Counted from the stretch's first letter, positions 1 through 7,934 are shown. The stretch is DNA of 10,313 nt from Lachnospiraceae bacterium (GCA_022790905.1 JAAVYC010000084.1:1-10313), one strand, 5' to 3'. Numbers and translations: made by a program. The notes: generated by a model not told the origin, from the sequence alone.

Positions 1-459
1 ATGGTCATAGATGTCAGCAAGAAATCTTTTTAGTGTGGATCCAGACACTGTGAATTGATATCCCTCCTCTTTGGAATAAGAGATATAGAAATCATTTTTG
101 ATAGAATCTTTGTTTTTATCCAAGATTTTTAAAAGCTGATATAACTCACTGTTTAACTTTTTATTTTTTTCCTCTTTATCAGAATAAGTTCCATTATCTT
201 CTAGCACAACCGCATAGGCAAGTTCACTATACGCTAACAATTTGCCATTTCGGTCATAAATATTTCCTCGTGTACTGGCCAGATCTCTCGTCTTTTCTAT
301 TTTTAAACTATAATTATCCAGATACTTTTGACCATTGATGATCTGTAACTTTACCATTCTCTGAACTAAGATGAATGTGAGAACAAACATCATAATCGTC
401 AAAATTAGAATTCTGGATTTCAATATATTTGCAAAAATTTCCTTTATTTTATCAAACAA
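1..459 (-). CDS. mrdA: Class B penicillin-binding protein, PBP2 type (N-terminal part; continues beyond the left edge)
   Basis: The minus-strand frame is open from about 459 to the window edge and encodes the first 153 residues of a peptidoglycan transpeptidase. Visible parts are a short cytoplasmic N-terminus, one hydrophobic anchor at about residues 17-32, and the start of the PBP dimerisation domain with the diagnostic RGNIYDRNGKLLA at 64-76. The catalytic transpeptidase domain lies outside the window. The start is chosen as TTG at 457-459, because the Shine-Dalgarno AGGAG (471-475) lies 11 bases upstream. An in-frame GTG at 469-471 touches that motif and is less likely. The gene overlaps the mreD stop by 8 bases, which suggests translational coupling. 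Position after mreBCD fits the elongation transpeptidase that works with RodA and MreBCD at the membrane. The symbol mrdA rests on this context; a related class B PBP is possible. Confidence 0.85.
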   Translation of the reverse strand, partial: MFDKIKEIFANILKSRILILTIMMFVLTFILVQRMVKLQIINGQKYLDNYSLKIEKTRDLASTRGNIYDRNGKLLAYSELAYAVVLEDNGTYSDKEEKNKKLNSELYQLLKILDKNKDSIKNDFYISYSKEEGYQFTVSGSTLKRFLADIYDH

Positions 460-970
460 ACTTTGCCGCACTCCTTTTCTCAATTCTTTCTAGGCGCTGA
501 TTGATTTTTAAAATTATAAAATAAAGCGCTATCGTAATCACCAGAGTGTATACCATTTCCGGCACCATAAGATGTAACAAATAATAGATTAGATTTACTC
601 TTCCTCTCGGCAAAAAAAGTAATAAATAAATCATAAAATTCAATACAAAATCACTTCCCAGTATTAAAACCATCGGAAGCTTGATATCGTCTGGATAAAA
701 AATTTTCCGAAACATTCCATTGACATAACCGAGTACCAGATAAAGCAGCGAATAAAAACCGAAAATTTGTCCAAAAAAGATATCTAATAACAGTCCGCAG
801 AGCAGACCGATATACATTCCCTCTTTTCTTCCACGCATAAATCCAAATGACGATACGACTACAATCAACAGATTTGGAGAAATAGATGCAAAAGACAGAG
901 CCTTAAAAATCGTGCTCTGTAAAAGAAAACATATGGCAATGATTAAGATTACTGAAATTTTTCTTTTCAT
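452..970 (-). CDS. mreD: Rod shape-determining protein MreD
   Basis: This encodes a 172-residue, very hydrophobic protein, the usual length for MreD, an integral membrane component of the elongasome linking MreC and MreB to the lateral-wall synthesis enzymes. Hydrophobic segments run almost the whole length, starting with an N-terminal one at about residues 5-22 and ending with one near 139-154. A basic tail (RLERIEKRSAAK) follows. The GFMRGRKEGMYIGLLCGLLLD stretch with an early 'G..R G' loop is typical of the family. The ATG overlaps the mreC stop (ATGA), with GGAG 8 bases upstream. Sequence conservation in MreD is low, so the call rests on length, topology and position between mreC and a PBP2 gene. 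Confidence 0.93.
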   Translation of the reverse strand: MKRKISVILIIAICFLLQSTIFKALSFASISPNLLIVVVSSFGFMRGRKEGMYIGLLCGLLLDIFFGQIFGFYSLLYLVLGYVNGMFRKIFYPDDIKLPMVLILGSDFVLNFMIYLLLFLPRGRVNLIYYLLHLMVPEMVYTLVITIALYFIILKINQRLERIEKRSAAKFV

Positions 971-1845
971 TTTGATTTCTCCGTATCTGATACGGCATCC
1001 GTCTTTTTGTCAAGTATCACAAGTACTTCCCGCAAATGTTCAAAGTCCGCTGCCAAAGTAATAGTGCCAGATTTCGTGATATTATTGGAATCCATTTTTG
1101 TCTCACTGATATAGCCAACTAAAATTCCCTGTAAAAATTTATCGCTGACATAAGAAGTGACTACCTGATCACCGCTTTTTACCTTGTTGTCCTCATCTTT
1201 TAGACTGTCAAACGGAATAGAGCGTTCCTCATTCATAGTCTTTAAATCACCATGAATAATACAATTGTCGGAAGTGGACAATACCATACCGCTCATTTTA
1301 CTCGTATCATCAATAATAGAACGAACCTTGGCATAGTGAGGTCCCACGTCAATCACAATCCCGACAAGGCCCTTACCAGCGATCACATTCATATCCTTTT
1401 CAATTCCATCTTTACTGCCTTTATCAATCAAAAAAGTATGAAACCAGTTGCCGCTGTCTTTTCCAATCACATTTGCCGCAACCTTTTTATAATTCGGATA
1501 TTTTTGATCTAGTTTATATAGCTCCCTTAAATCCTCTAACTCATATTGCTCTAGCTTGATGGCGTTTAATTCGTTAGATAAATCTTCTACCTGCTTTTTT
1601 AAATCCTCATTTTCATCCATAACAGACTCCAGAGTCTGAAACCGGTCAGATTTATTAGAAAAGAATGTCCCCACTGCATTGAGTCCTTTTTGCATCGGAA
1701 CGAACACATAACTCGCTGCCGTATTGAGCGGTCCCGCAGAGGAACCCACCGAATACATAAAAACCATCACTGCGATACAGAGTCCACATAGACCCAAAAG
1801 TATATATTTAGCAGGAATTGAAAATTTTGTTTTTTTACGTCTCAT
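967..1845 (-). CDS. mreC: Rod shape-determining protein MreC
   Basis: This encodes a 292-residue bitopic protein that scaffolds the cell-elongation complex outside the membrane, contacting PBP2 and MreD. The N-terminus is basic (MRRKKTK) and is followed by a single membrane anchor at about residues 14-33. A charged heptad-rich coiled coil at about 69-112 mediates dimerisation in the family. The conserved extracellular beta-barrel region spans about 122-277, with VIGKDSGNWFHTFLIDKGS near 126-144 and the GLVGIVIDVG segment near 159-168. The tail is short and charged. The ATG is preceded by GAGG and sits 11 bases after the mreB stop. The stop overlaps the mreD start by 4 bases, so mreC and mreD are probably translationally coupled. 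Length and domain order are ordinary. Confidence 0.96.
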   Translation of the reverse strand: MRRKKTKFSIPAKYILLGLCGLCIAVMVFMYSVGSSAGPLNTAASYVFVPMQKGLNAVGTFFSNKSDRFQTLESVMDENEDLKKQVEDLSNELNAIKLEQYELEDLRELYKLDQKYPNYKKVAANVIGKDSGNWFHTFLIDKGSKDGIEKDMNVIAGKGLVGIVIDVGPHYAKVRSIIDDTSKMSGMVLSTSDNCIIHGDLKTMNEERSIPFDSLKDEDNKVKSGDQVVTSYVSDKFLQGILVGYISETKMDSNNITKSGTITLAADFEHLREVLVILDKKTDAVSDTEKSK

Positions 1846-1856
1846 AAATGCCTCTA

Positions 1857-2873
1857 TTACATATTATATATTCTTGTTTTCATAGTAAAAGTCAGATGTC
1901 TGAATTTCTCATCGGAGACAATCTTGTTGAGTCCCTGTACCACTGTCTCTTCCGGGTTTTCACTGCAATTTACTCTGATTCCTGTAATCTGCGTAAATAA
2001 TTCGTCTAGTCTATGTATCTTAGACCCGCCACCCGTAATATAAATACCGGAATAAATAATATCTTTTGCAAGTTCCGGTGGTGTCTTTTCTAAGATCATT
2101 TTAATCGAGTTACAGATAGAATTCAAATTATCTTTGATTGCCGTGTAAACCACTTCTGTGGAAATCTCTTTTTCAATCGGAAGTCCGCTGACCAAATCAC
2201 GTCCGACAATTACCATGCTGTCCTCGTCTCCTGGCAAGCCATAACCGAGTCTTTCTTTTAAAGACATCGCTGTCTTTTGTCCAATCACCAGACTATAAGT
2301 GCGTTTTAAATGGGAAATAATGGATTCGTCAATGCGATTTCCACCAAAATGGAGCAAATCACTCAGCACCAAACCTCCTAGAGACATGACGGAAATCTCC
2401 GTCGTATCCGCTCCAATATCCACAACCATTACTCCTGTTGGCTGATTGACATCGATACCGAGTCCAACAGCATCGGCAAGTGGTTTTTCACAGAGCATCA
2501 CACTCTTTGGCTTTGCTTTGCTCTTCGCAAAAATATCAAAAAATGCTTTTTTCTCCACCTCTGTGATATCTGTAGGCACGGCAACCACAAATTCTGCCCC
2601 GCGCACTTTTCCCTTGGCATATTTTTCCAAAAATTCAAAAATCATAGTCTGCATGTTGGCATAGTCCGCAATGACGCCATTGATGACCGGAAATGTCACT
2701 TGAATATTTTCTGGTGCCTTCTCATACATGGCATATGCCGCATCTCCATAGGCATACATCTGATTCTTATTTACGATTGCAATCGTATTTTTTTCATTCA
2801 AAACTTTTCCTGTCGCTTTGCAAAACACCTTTACGTTACAAGTTCCTAAATCAATTCCGAATGTATTGCTCAT
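1857..2873 (-). CDS. mreB: Divergent MreB, actin-like rod shape protein
   Basis: This encodes a 338-residue member of the MreB/Mbl actin family, which forms membrane-associated filaments that guide cell-wall synthesis. The actin fold landmarks are present: phosphate-1 loop GIDLGTCN (6-13), the AVPTDITEVEK segment (98-108), phosphate-2 loop VVDIGADTTE (150-159), and the adenosine loop ITGGGS (279-284). Several normally fixed residues differ. The EEP motif is CEKP (128-131), which places Lys130 where the catalytic glutamate is expected. DIGGGTTE is DIGADTTE, GGD is GGN (177-179), and the AE.IK motif reads AMSLK (202-206). Position directly before mreC and mreD supports the role. ATP hydrolysis may be altered, which is an inference. 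A clear GGGAG lies 6 bases before the ATG. A second, canonical MreB/Mbl elsewhere in the genome is possible. Confidence 0.92.
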   Translation of the reverse strand: MSNTFGIDLGTCNVKVFCKATGKVLNEKNTIAIVNKNQMYAYGDAAYAMYEKAPENIQVTFPVINGVIADYANMQTMIFEFLEKYAKGKVRGAEFVVAVPTDITEVEKKAFFDIFAKSKAKPKSVMLCEKPLADAVGLGIDVNQPTGVMVVDIGADTTEISVMSLGGLVLSDLLHFGGNRIDESIISHLKRTYSLVIGQKTAMSLKERLGYGLPGDEDSMVIVGRDLVSGLPIEKEISTEVVYTAIKDNLNSICNSIKMILEKTPPELAKDIIYSGIYITGGGSKIHRLDELFTQITGIRVNCSENPEETVVQGLNKIVSDEKFRHLTFTMKTRIYNM

Positions 2874-2890
2874 AGTATTCTCCCTTTTGA

Positions 2891-3580
2891 CTATATCAGT
2901 CCGTTTTCTCTAAAGCTGTAATAGCTATTATCTCCAATAATAATGTGATCCGCCAACTGAATATTCATATACTGTCCACATTCGAGTACATGTTCCGTTA
3001 CCATATGGTCATTCGCACTCGGCGACGGATCTCCGCTTGGATGATTGTGCAGCAGGATAAGATATGCCGCATTGTGTATGATTGCCGTATAAAAAATTTC
3101 CCTCGGCGAGACAATAGAACTGTTGATTGTTCCTACAGAAACAACCTCTTCCGCTATTAGTCTACCCTTATTTGTGAAAAGACTAACCATTAAAATTTCT
3201 TTTGTCTCATGTCTCATCTGTTCCATATAATATTCTGCTACAGTTTTGGCATCGTTTAAAATCACCTTTTCTTGGAGGGAAAGACGACTCATTCTCTTAG
3301 AAAGCTCCGCAATACATTTCAACTGCACTGCCTTCACCTTCCCGATTCCCGGAATATTCATCAATTCTTCTTTACTCAGATCATAGAGATTTAACAGGCC
3401 GTTTTCCTGCCTGTCTAAAATTTCCTGTGCAAGTTCTATAGAACGGATTCCATTCGTACCTGTTCTCAATATCACAGCGAGAAGTTCTGCATCCGATAAA
3501 TACTCCGCACCTTTTCCATAACATTTTTCATAGGGTCTTTCTGTCTTTGGCAATTCCTTCACAGTCTTACGTTTTGTCAT
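2891..3580 (-). CDS. radC: RadC family JAB/MPN-domain protein
   Basis: This encodes a 229-residue RadC/UPF0758 protein of normal length. The N-terminal part carries the family signature LSDAELLAVILRTGT (28-42). A helix-hairpin-helix follows with IPGIGKVKAVQLK at 76-88. The C-terminal JAB/MPN metal-binding domain has the JAMM pattern: His178-x-His180, Ser188 and Asp191 within the HNHPSGDPSPSAND motif, plus an upstream glutamate near 144-145. The metal site therefore looks intact. The biochemical role of RadC is unsettled; the old radiation-repair label is not well supported, so no reaction is assigned. The ATG is preceded by AAAGGA at short spacing. The gene begins the radC-mreBCD run and ends 17 bases before mreB, an arrangement also found in Bacillus. 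Confidence 0.95.
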   Translation of the reverse strand: MTKRKTVKELPKTERPYEKCYGKGAEYLSDAELLAVILRTGTNGIRSIELAQEILDRQENGLLNLYDLSKEELMNIPGIGKVKAVQLKCIAELSKRMSRLSLQEKVILNDAKTVAEYYMEQMRHETKEILMVSLFTNKGRLIAEEVVSVGTINSSIVSPREIFYTAIIHNAAYLILLHNHPSGDPSPSANDHMVTEHVLECGQYMNIQLADHIIIGDNSYYSFRENGLI

Positions 3581-3651
3581 AAATTCCTTTCCACTCTCTC
3601 TGGCAGCAATTTATCTAAACGCACAAAACATGTCGGTTCTGGATATAGCGC

Positions 3652-3753
3652 TTGGTATTTAGCGCTTAACACTTAATTGGTGCCAAAAGCACCTTTGGCG
3701 TCACGCTTATACTATATATAGCGTAAGCAATGCAGCGCACCTTTTAATACCAA
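3652..3753. repeat. Nested palindromic intergenic element
   Basis: An element of about 102 bases is bounded by perfect 8-base inverted repeats, TTGGTATT (3652-3659) and AATACCAA (3746-3753). Inside it are further inverted pairs: GGTGC/GCACC (3679-3683 with 3689-3693), GCCAAA/TTTGGC (3682-3687 with 3694-3699), ACGCT/AGCGT (3703-3707 with 3720-3724) and GCTTA/TAAGC (3705-3709 with 3724-3728). There are also direct repeats, TAGCGCTT at 3646-3653 and 3660-3667, and GCACCTTT at 3689-3696 and 3737-3744. The first two pairs compete for the same bases. No T-run follows on either strand, so it is not a standard terminator. It could be a small non-coding mobile repeat (MITE- or REP-like) or a structured 5' leader of radC. 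Copy number cannot be judged here. Confidence 0.55.
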
Positions 3754-3781
3754 CCAGCTAATCTTTACAAATATCCTGCAA

Positions 3782-3810
3782 TTTCTACAGGCATTCCATA
3801 ATTTTTTCAA
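3782..3810 (-). promoter_or_regulatory. Weak candidate sigma-A promoter for radC-mreBCD
   Basis: On the minus strand, TTGAAA (3805-3810, five of six to the -35 consensus) is followed after exactly 17 bases by TAGAAA (3782-3787, four of six to the -10 consensus). It lies in the only sizeable gap of the window, about 200 bases upstream of radC. If real, its transcript would carry the palindromic element in its 5' leader. In AT-rich DNA such matches arise often by chance, so this is only a candidate. Confidence 0.25.
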
Positions 3811-3847
3811 ATTCTTTTCCATACCAGAACACATATAAATAATATTA

Positions 3848-5152
3848 TCACATCCTTGTTTTGTCCACAAGGTCTCGTTCATAAAGTTTTTGTAAAGACC
3901 AAATAATTCCAAGTTTTGCATGATACCAGGTTAAGCCTCCCTGAAAATAGACCGCATACGGTGGTTTGAGCGGTCCATCTGCACTCAGCTCAATAGACGA
4001 ACCCTGCACAAAGGCTCCTGCCGCCATGATCACTTTTGCATCGTAGCCCGGCATATCCCAAGGCTCCGGTGTCACATAGGAATCGACCGGGGCAGCTCTT
4101 TGAATGCCCTCACAAAAGGCTATCAGACGTTCCGGTGTCCCTAAAGTGACTGCTTGGATAATATCGTGCCTCTTTTCTTCTGCATTTGGAATAACGTCAA
4201 ACCCAAGTTTCTCATAGATATTCGCCGCAAAAATAGCGCCTTTTAAAGCTCCTGCCGTCACGGTAGGCGCCAAAAAGAGTCCCTGATAAAAGGACTGCAT
4301 AATTCCAAGAGAAGCTCCTACTTCTTTTCCGAGTCCCGGAGAAGTCAGTCGATAAGCCGCATTTTCCACACATTTTCTTTTTCCCGCAATATAACCGCCA
4401 ACAGGAGCAAGGCCGCCGCCTGGATTTTTGATTAATGAACCGACCACCATATCGGCGCCCGCCTCAACAGGCTCTCTCTCTTCTACAAATTCTCCATAAC
4501 AGTTATCCACCATGCAGATCACATCTGGTTTGATCCCTTTTATAAATGTGATCAGTTCTTCAATTCTCTCCACCGAAAGTGTCGGTCTCGTCTGATATCC
4601 CTTGGAACGCTGAATTGTAACCAGTTTTGTTTTTTCACAGATCGCCTTTTTTATCTTCTCAAAATCAAACGAGCCGTCCTCAAAAAGATCCACCTGCCGG
4701 TATGTCACGCCATATTCTGCCAAAGACCCCTTGGAAGGCCGAATACCTATTACTTCCTCTAGGGTATCATAGGGTTTTCCCACAGGGGATAGTAATTCAT
4801 CCCCCGGACGCAGATTTGACATCAGAGCAAGTGCTAACGCATGGGTTCCGCAGGTGATCTGTGGGCGCACGAGCGCATCTTCTGCCCGAAAGACATCGGC
4901 GTATACTTGTTCTAACGTATCGCGGCCCAAATCATTGTAGCCATAACCGCTCGATGCCTGAAAACACTCTGCGCTGACCCTATTTTTTTGCAATGCCGCG
5001 GTGACTTTTAATTGATTGTATTCCGCGATCGCATCGATTTCTTCAAATCGCTGTTTTAATTCTGTTTCAACAGTACGGGCAAATGTATAGACCTGCTCAT
5101 CAATTCCCATATTGAGCAGATACTGCTGTTTTATTTTATCGTCTATTCTCAT
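3848..5152 (-). CDS. Methionine gamma-lyase family PLP-dependent enzyme (aluminium resistance protein family)
   Basis: This encodes a 434-residue fold-type I PLP enzyme of the Met_gamma_lyase/'aluminium resistance' family (B. subtilis YnbB type), close to the usual length of about 420. Visible landmarks are the SSGYGYNDLGRDTLE segment (68-82), ITCGTHALALAL (99-110), which should hold the phosphate-binding turn, the pyridine-contacting Asp216 in VDNCYGEF, and Lys242 in GSLIKNPGGG as the Schiff-base lysine. The family is related to cystathionine/methionine gamma-lyases and is expected to act on sulfur amino acids in the cytosol; the true substrate is not established, and the aluminium-resistance name is historical. 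The ATG overlaps the miaA stop (ATGA), placing it last in the mutS-mutL-miaA operon. It is followed by the 267-base gap, a natural operon boundary. Confidence 0.93.
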   Translation of the reverse strand: MRIDDKIKQQYLLNMGIDEQVYTFARTVETELKQRFEEIDAIAEYNQLKVTAALQKNRVSAECFQASSGYGYNDLGRDTLEQVYADVFRAEDALVRPQITCGTHALALALMSNLRPGDELLSPVGKPYDTLEEVIGIRPSKGSLAEYGVTYRQVDLFEDGSFDFEKIKKAICEKTKLVTIQRSKGYQTRPTLSVERIEELITFIKGIKPDVICMVDNCYGEFVEEREPVEAGADMVVGSLIKNPGGGLAPVGGYIAGKRKCVENAAYRLTSPGLGKEVGASLGIMQSFYQGLFLAPTVTAGALKGAIFAANIYEKLGFDVIPNAEEKRHDIIQAVTLGTPERLIAFCEGIQRAAPVDSYVTPEPWDMPGYDAKVIMAAGAFVQGSSIELSADGPLKPPYAVYFQGGLTWYHAKLGIIWSLQKLYERDLVDKTRM

Positions 5153-6105
5153 ATAATCTTTCGCTCCATCAATTCTTTTTTTATCTGACCCAATATCTTT
5201 TCATGATCGTAAAAAAATTCCGATTTATCTATCCAAATAACGTCCCGCTCCCTTCGAAACCACGTCAATTGGCGCTTAGCAAAATGCCTGGTATCCCGTT
5301 TTAAGATATAGACTGCCTCCTCTAGGGTGCAATTCCCATTTAAATAATCCAAAATCTCTTTATATCCGAGTCCCTGCATAGAAACCATATCCCTTGTGTA
5401 GCCCATTTCTTTTAAATGTTTTACTTCCTCTATCAGTCCTTCTTCTAACATCTGATCCACCCGCGTATCGATTCGCTCATAGATTTTTGCACGATCATCG
5501 TTCAAAACAAGATACGCGTAGTTATAAGGACTCTCCTTTTTTCGCTCCGCCTCATTATGCTCTGAGATCCTCTTTCCAGTCTTTTCATAGAATTCCAAGG
5601 CTCTGATCAGACGCTTTCGGTTGTTGGGATGAATCGTCTCAGCAGATACTTTATCGACTTCTTTTAAGCGTCTGTGCAGATATTCATTTCCGTGTTCTTT
5701 CGCAAGCACTTCTAGCTCTTCGCGATAAGCCTTGTCCTCTTTTTGTTCGGTAAAATCAATGTCATATAGCAGTGCCTGAATATAAAATCCGGTTCCCCCG
5801 ACAAGAATTGGGATCTGCCCGTTTGCGTAGATTTCTTCTAAATAGCGCTTCGCATATTCCTGGAATTTTACAACATGAAACTCTTCATCCGGCATAAATT
5901 CATCAATCAGGTAGTGAGGAATTCCCTGCATCTGTTCCACCTTGATTTTGGCGGAACCGATATCCATATAGCGGTAAACCTGCATAGAATCCGCCGAGAT
6001 GATAGCGCCTCCGATCTCTTTCGCAAGCGCTATGGAAAGTTCTGATTTTCCGACTGCGGTGGGACCTGTGAGAGCGATCAGGGGTCTTTTTATTATATTC
6101 GTCAT
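5149..6105 (-). CDS. miaA: tRNA dimethylallyltransferase MiaA
   Basis: This 318-residue enzyme transfers a dimethylallyl group from DMAPP to N6 of adenine 37 in tRNAs that read UNN codons, giving i6A37. The P-loop GPTAVGKS is at residues 14-21. The catalytic aspartate sits in SADSMQVYRYMDIGSAK (Asp39), GGTGFYIQALL is at 103-113, the NNRKRLIRALE segment is at 161-171, and the C-terminal TRHFAKRQLTWFRR is at 272-285. Length and all core motifs are normal. The ATG follows the mutL stop directly (TAGATG), with GAGG 9 bases upstream. Its stop overlaps the next start by 4 bases. The mutL-miaA order is widespread in bacteria; hfq, which follows miaA in many genomes, is not present here. Confidence 0.98.
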   Translation of the reverse strand: MTNIIKRPLIALTGPTAVGKSELSIALAKEIGGAIISADSMQVYRYMDIGSAKIKVEQMQGIPHYLIDEFMPDEEFHVVKFQEYAKRYLEEIYANGQIPILVGGTGFYIQALLYDIDFTEQKEDKAYREELEVLAKEHGNEYLHRRLKEVDKVSAETIHPNNRKRLIRALEFYEKTGKRISEHNEAERKKESPYNYAYLVLNDDRAKIYERIDTRVDQMLEEGLIEEVKHLKEMGYTRDMVSMQGLGYKEILDYLNGNCTLEEAVYILKRDTRHFAKRQLTWFRRERDVIWIDKSEFFYDHEKILGQIKKELMERKII

Positions 6106-7926
6106 CTATATAATCCTCTTAAACTTCTTTTCTAGCTCATATTTTGTCATAGAAATAATGGTCGGTCTTCCGTGAGGGCATTGATAAGGATTTTCGCAGG
6201 ATAATAGCTTATCCAACAATTTCTCAATCTCTGCTGATGAGAGATGTTGTTTTCCTTTGACCGCTGCCTTACAGGACATGGACGCAATTTTTTCTATTAT
6301 GGCATCGCTTGTCCTTCGCCCCGTCTCATCTGAGAGTTCGTCTAACATTTCGATAAATAAATCTTTTGCACTGAGATTATAGAGGTTTCCAGGGACGGCA
6401 CAGATCGCATACTCTTTGCCCCCAAAAGATTCTATCTCGTATCCAAGCTTTTGAAATTCCTCCCGATACTTTTTTAATAATTCCTCTTCTCTCATATTTA
6501 AACTGACCACAATGGGCGGCGATATCTGCTGGGAAGTGAAATCTTTTTTCTTAAAATCACGCATCAGCCGTTCAAACAACACTTTCTCGTGTGCGGCGTG
6601 CTGGTCGATGATAAAAAGTTTTTCCTCAAATTGAACCAGCCAATACGTGTCAAATACCTGACCGATTACGCGATGTCTTGCTCTCGCCTGCTGTTCTAAA
6701 AAAGGTTTCTCATAAATGGCCGTCTCTTTTAAAATGAGCTGATGATTCTGTTGTCCCTCTTCCTTTAAAGATGCAAGTCTTTTTTGTTCAAAGGGTTCCG
6801 GCCTGACATCTTTTTTAGGAGCAGGAACGGGAACCTCTGATCTTTGATTTTTGAATTCTCGTGAAACACCTTCTCCTTTTTTCTCTCTCCTATCATTTCC
6901 CCTGTTTGCCGGGGCAACAGATACCTCCGGGATAAGCTCTCCTTGGCTCAGCGCTTTTTGCACACTGCGGTTTAAAAAATCATAGACTTCCGATCCATTT
7001 GAAAAACGCAGTTCCATTTTCGCTGGATGGACGTTGATATCTAAGAGCGATCCGTCCATTTTCAGGTTTAAGGCTGCAAAGGGATATTGATGTTGCATAA
7101 GGTGAAGTTTATAGGCAGTCTCAATCGCTTTAGATACAATCTTGTCTTTGACATACCTTCCATTGACAAAATAGCTCTCAAAATTCCGATTTCCCCTTGA
7201 AATTACAGGTTTTCCAAGAAACCCGTCCAATTTCAAAAAGGCACATTCCTCATGGATTTCTATCAGATTCATGGCGATATCCCTCCCATAAATGCGATAG
7301 ATCACTTCTTTTAGATCACCATTTCCGGACGTACTCAATTTCGGTTGATTATTGGAAATAAACTGAAAAGAGATCTCCGGTTTTGAGAGTGCTAACCGCT
7401 CCATAAAATCGTTGATATAACCCGCTTCTGTCTGAGGGGACTTTAAAAATTTTTGTCTCGCGGGCGTGTTATAAAAGAGATTGCGCACCAAAAATGTGGT
7501 ACCGTTTGGCGCTCCGATCTCCTCAAATTTAATCTCTTTTGAACCCTCGATCACATAGCGGCTTGCTGTTAGCGCATCTCCCGTTTTCGTGATAAGCTCT
7601 ACTTGCGAGACTGCCGCAATACTCGAGAGCGCCTCCCCGCGAAATCCCAAGGAAGAGATCGCTGCGAGATCTTCTACCGTCCGTATTTTACTCGTAGAAT
7701 GACGGAGAAACGCCATCGGTACTTCCTCCCTTGAAATCCCACATCCGTTATCCGTAATACGGATAAATGAAATTCCGCCGTCCCTGATTTCTACAGTGAT
7801 CGCCGTTGCCCCGGCATCAATGGCATTTTCTACTAGTTCTTTTACGATCGAAGAAGGACGCTCCACCACCTCGCCTGCAGCAATTTTATCAATTGTAGAC
7901 TGCTCTAAGAAATGAATTTCTGGCAT
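6106..7926 (-). CDS. mutL: DNA mismatch repair protein MutL (endonuclease type)
   Basis: This encodes a complete 606-residue MutL. The N-terminal GHKL ATPase has VKELVENAIDAGA (28-40), DNGCGIS (59-65), GFRGEAL (94-100) and the NTPARQKF segment (153-160). A charged, low-conservation linker spans roughly 330-410. The C-terminal dimerisation/nuclease domain carries DQHA-x2-E-x4-E at 441-452, SCKAAVK at 551-557 and CPHGRP at 583-588. These are the metal-binding motifs of nicking MutL proteins found in bacteria that lack MutH. The protein should act with MutS and the sliding clamp to nick the new strand. A strong AGGAGG (7935-7940) overlaps the mutS stop and lies 8 bases before the ATG. The reading frame is undamaged, in contrast to its partner mutS. 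Confidence 0.98.
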   Translation of the reverse strand: MPEIHFLEQSTIDKIAAGEVVERPSSIVKELVENAIDAGATAITVEIRDGGISFIRITDNGCGISREEVPMAFLRHSTSKIRTVEDLAAISSLGFRGEALSSIAAVSQVELITKTGDALTASRYVIEGSKEIKFEEIGAPNGTTFLVRNLFYNTPARQKFLKSPQTEAGYINDFMERLALSKPEISFQFISNNQPKLSTSGNGDLKEVIYRIYGRDIAMNLIEIHEECAFLKLDGFLGKPVISRGNRNFESYFVNGRYVKDKIVSKAIETAYKLHLMQHQYPFAALNLKMDGSLLDINVHPAKMELRFSNGSEVYDFLNRSVQKALSQGELIPEVSVAPANRGNDRREKKGEGVSREFKNQRSEVPVPAPKKDVRPEPFEQKRLASLKEEGQQNHQLILKETAIYEKPFLEQQARARHRVIGQVFDTYWLVQFEEKLFIIDQHAAHEKVLFERLMRDFKKKDFTSQQISPPIVVSLNMREEELLKKYREEFQKLGYEIESFGGKEYAICAVPGNLYNLSAKDLFIEMLDELSDETGRRTSDAIIEKIASMSCKAAVKGKQHLSSAEIEKLLDKLLSCENPYQCPHGRPTIISMTKYELEKKFKRII

Positions 7927-7934
7927 AACCTCTC

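Noticed and set aside
3621..3642. GAAC...GTTT half-sites upstream of radC as a LexA/SOS box
   Set aside because: The spacing and the second half-site do not fit the Firmicutes consensus of the form CGAAC-N4-GTTCG; the match is no better than chance.
3679..3699. Possible rho-independent terminator after the mutS-miaA operon
   Set aside because: The hairpins have only 5-6 base-pair stems and are followed by AATTAAG on the minus strand and by only three T residues on the plus strand, so the required U-tract is absent.
3711..3722. TATA-rich stretch (TATATATAG) as a -10 element on the minus strand
   Set aside because: No acceptable -35 hexamer lies 16-18 bases upstream, and the AT run is the centre of the ACGCT/AGCGT palindrome.
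3712..3921. A 69-codon minus-strand open frame in the miaA-operon/radC gap
   Set aside because: It overlaps the 3' end of the PLP enzyme gene in another frame, runs into the palindromic element, has no ribosome binding site or recognisable domain, and its composition is not that of the neighbouring proteins.
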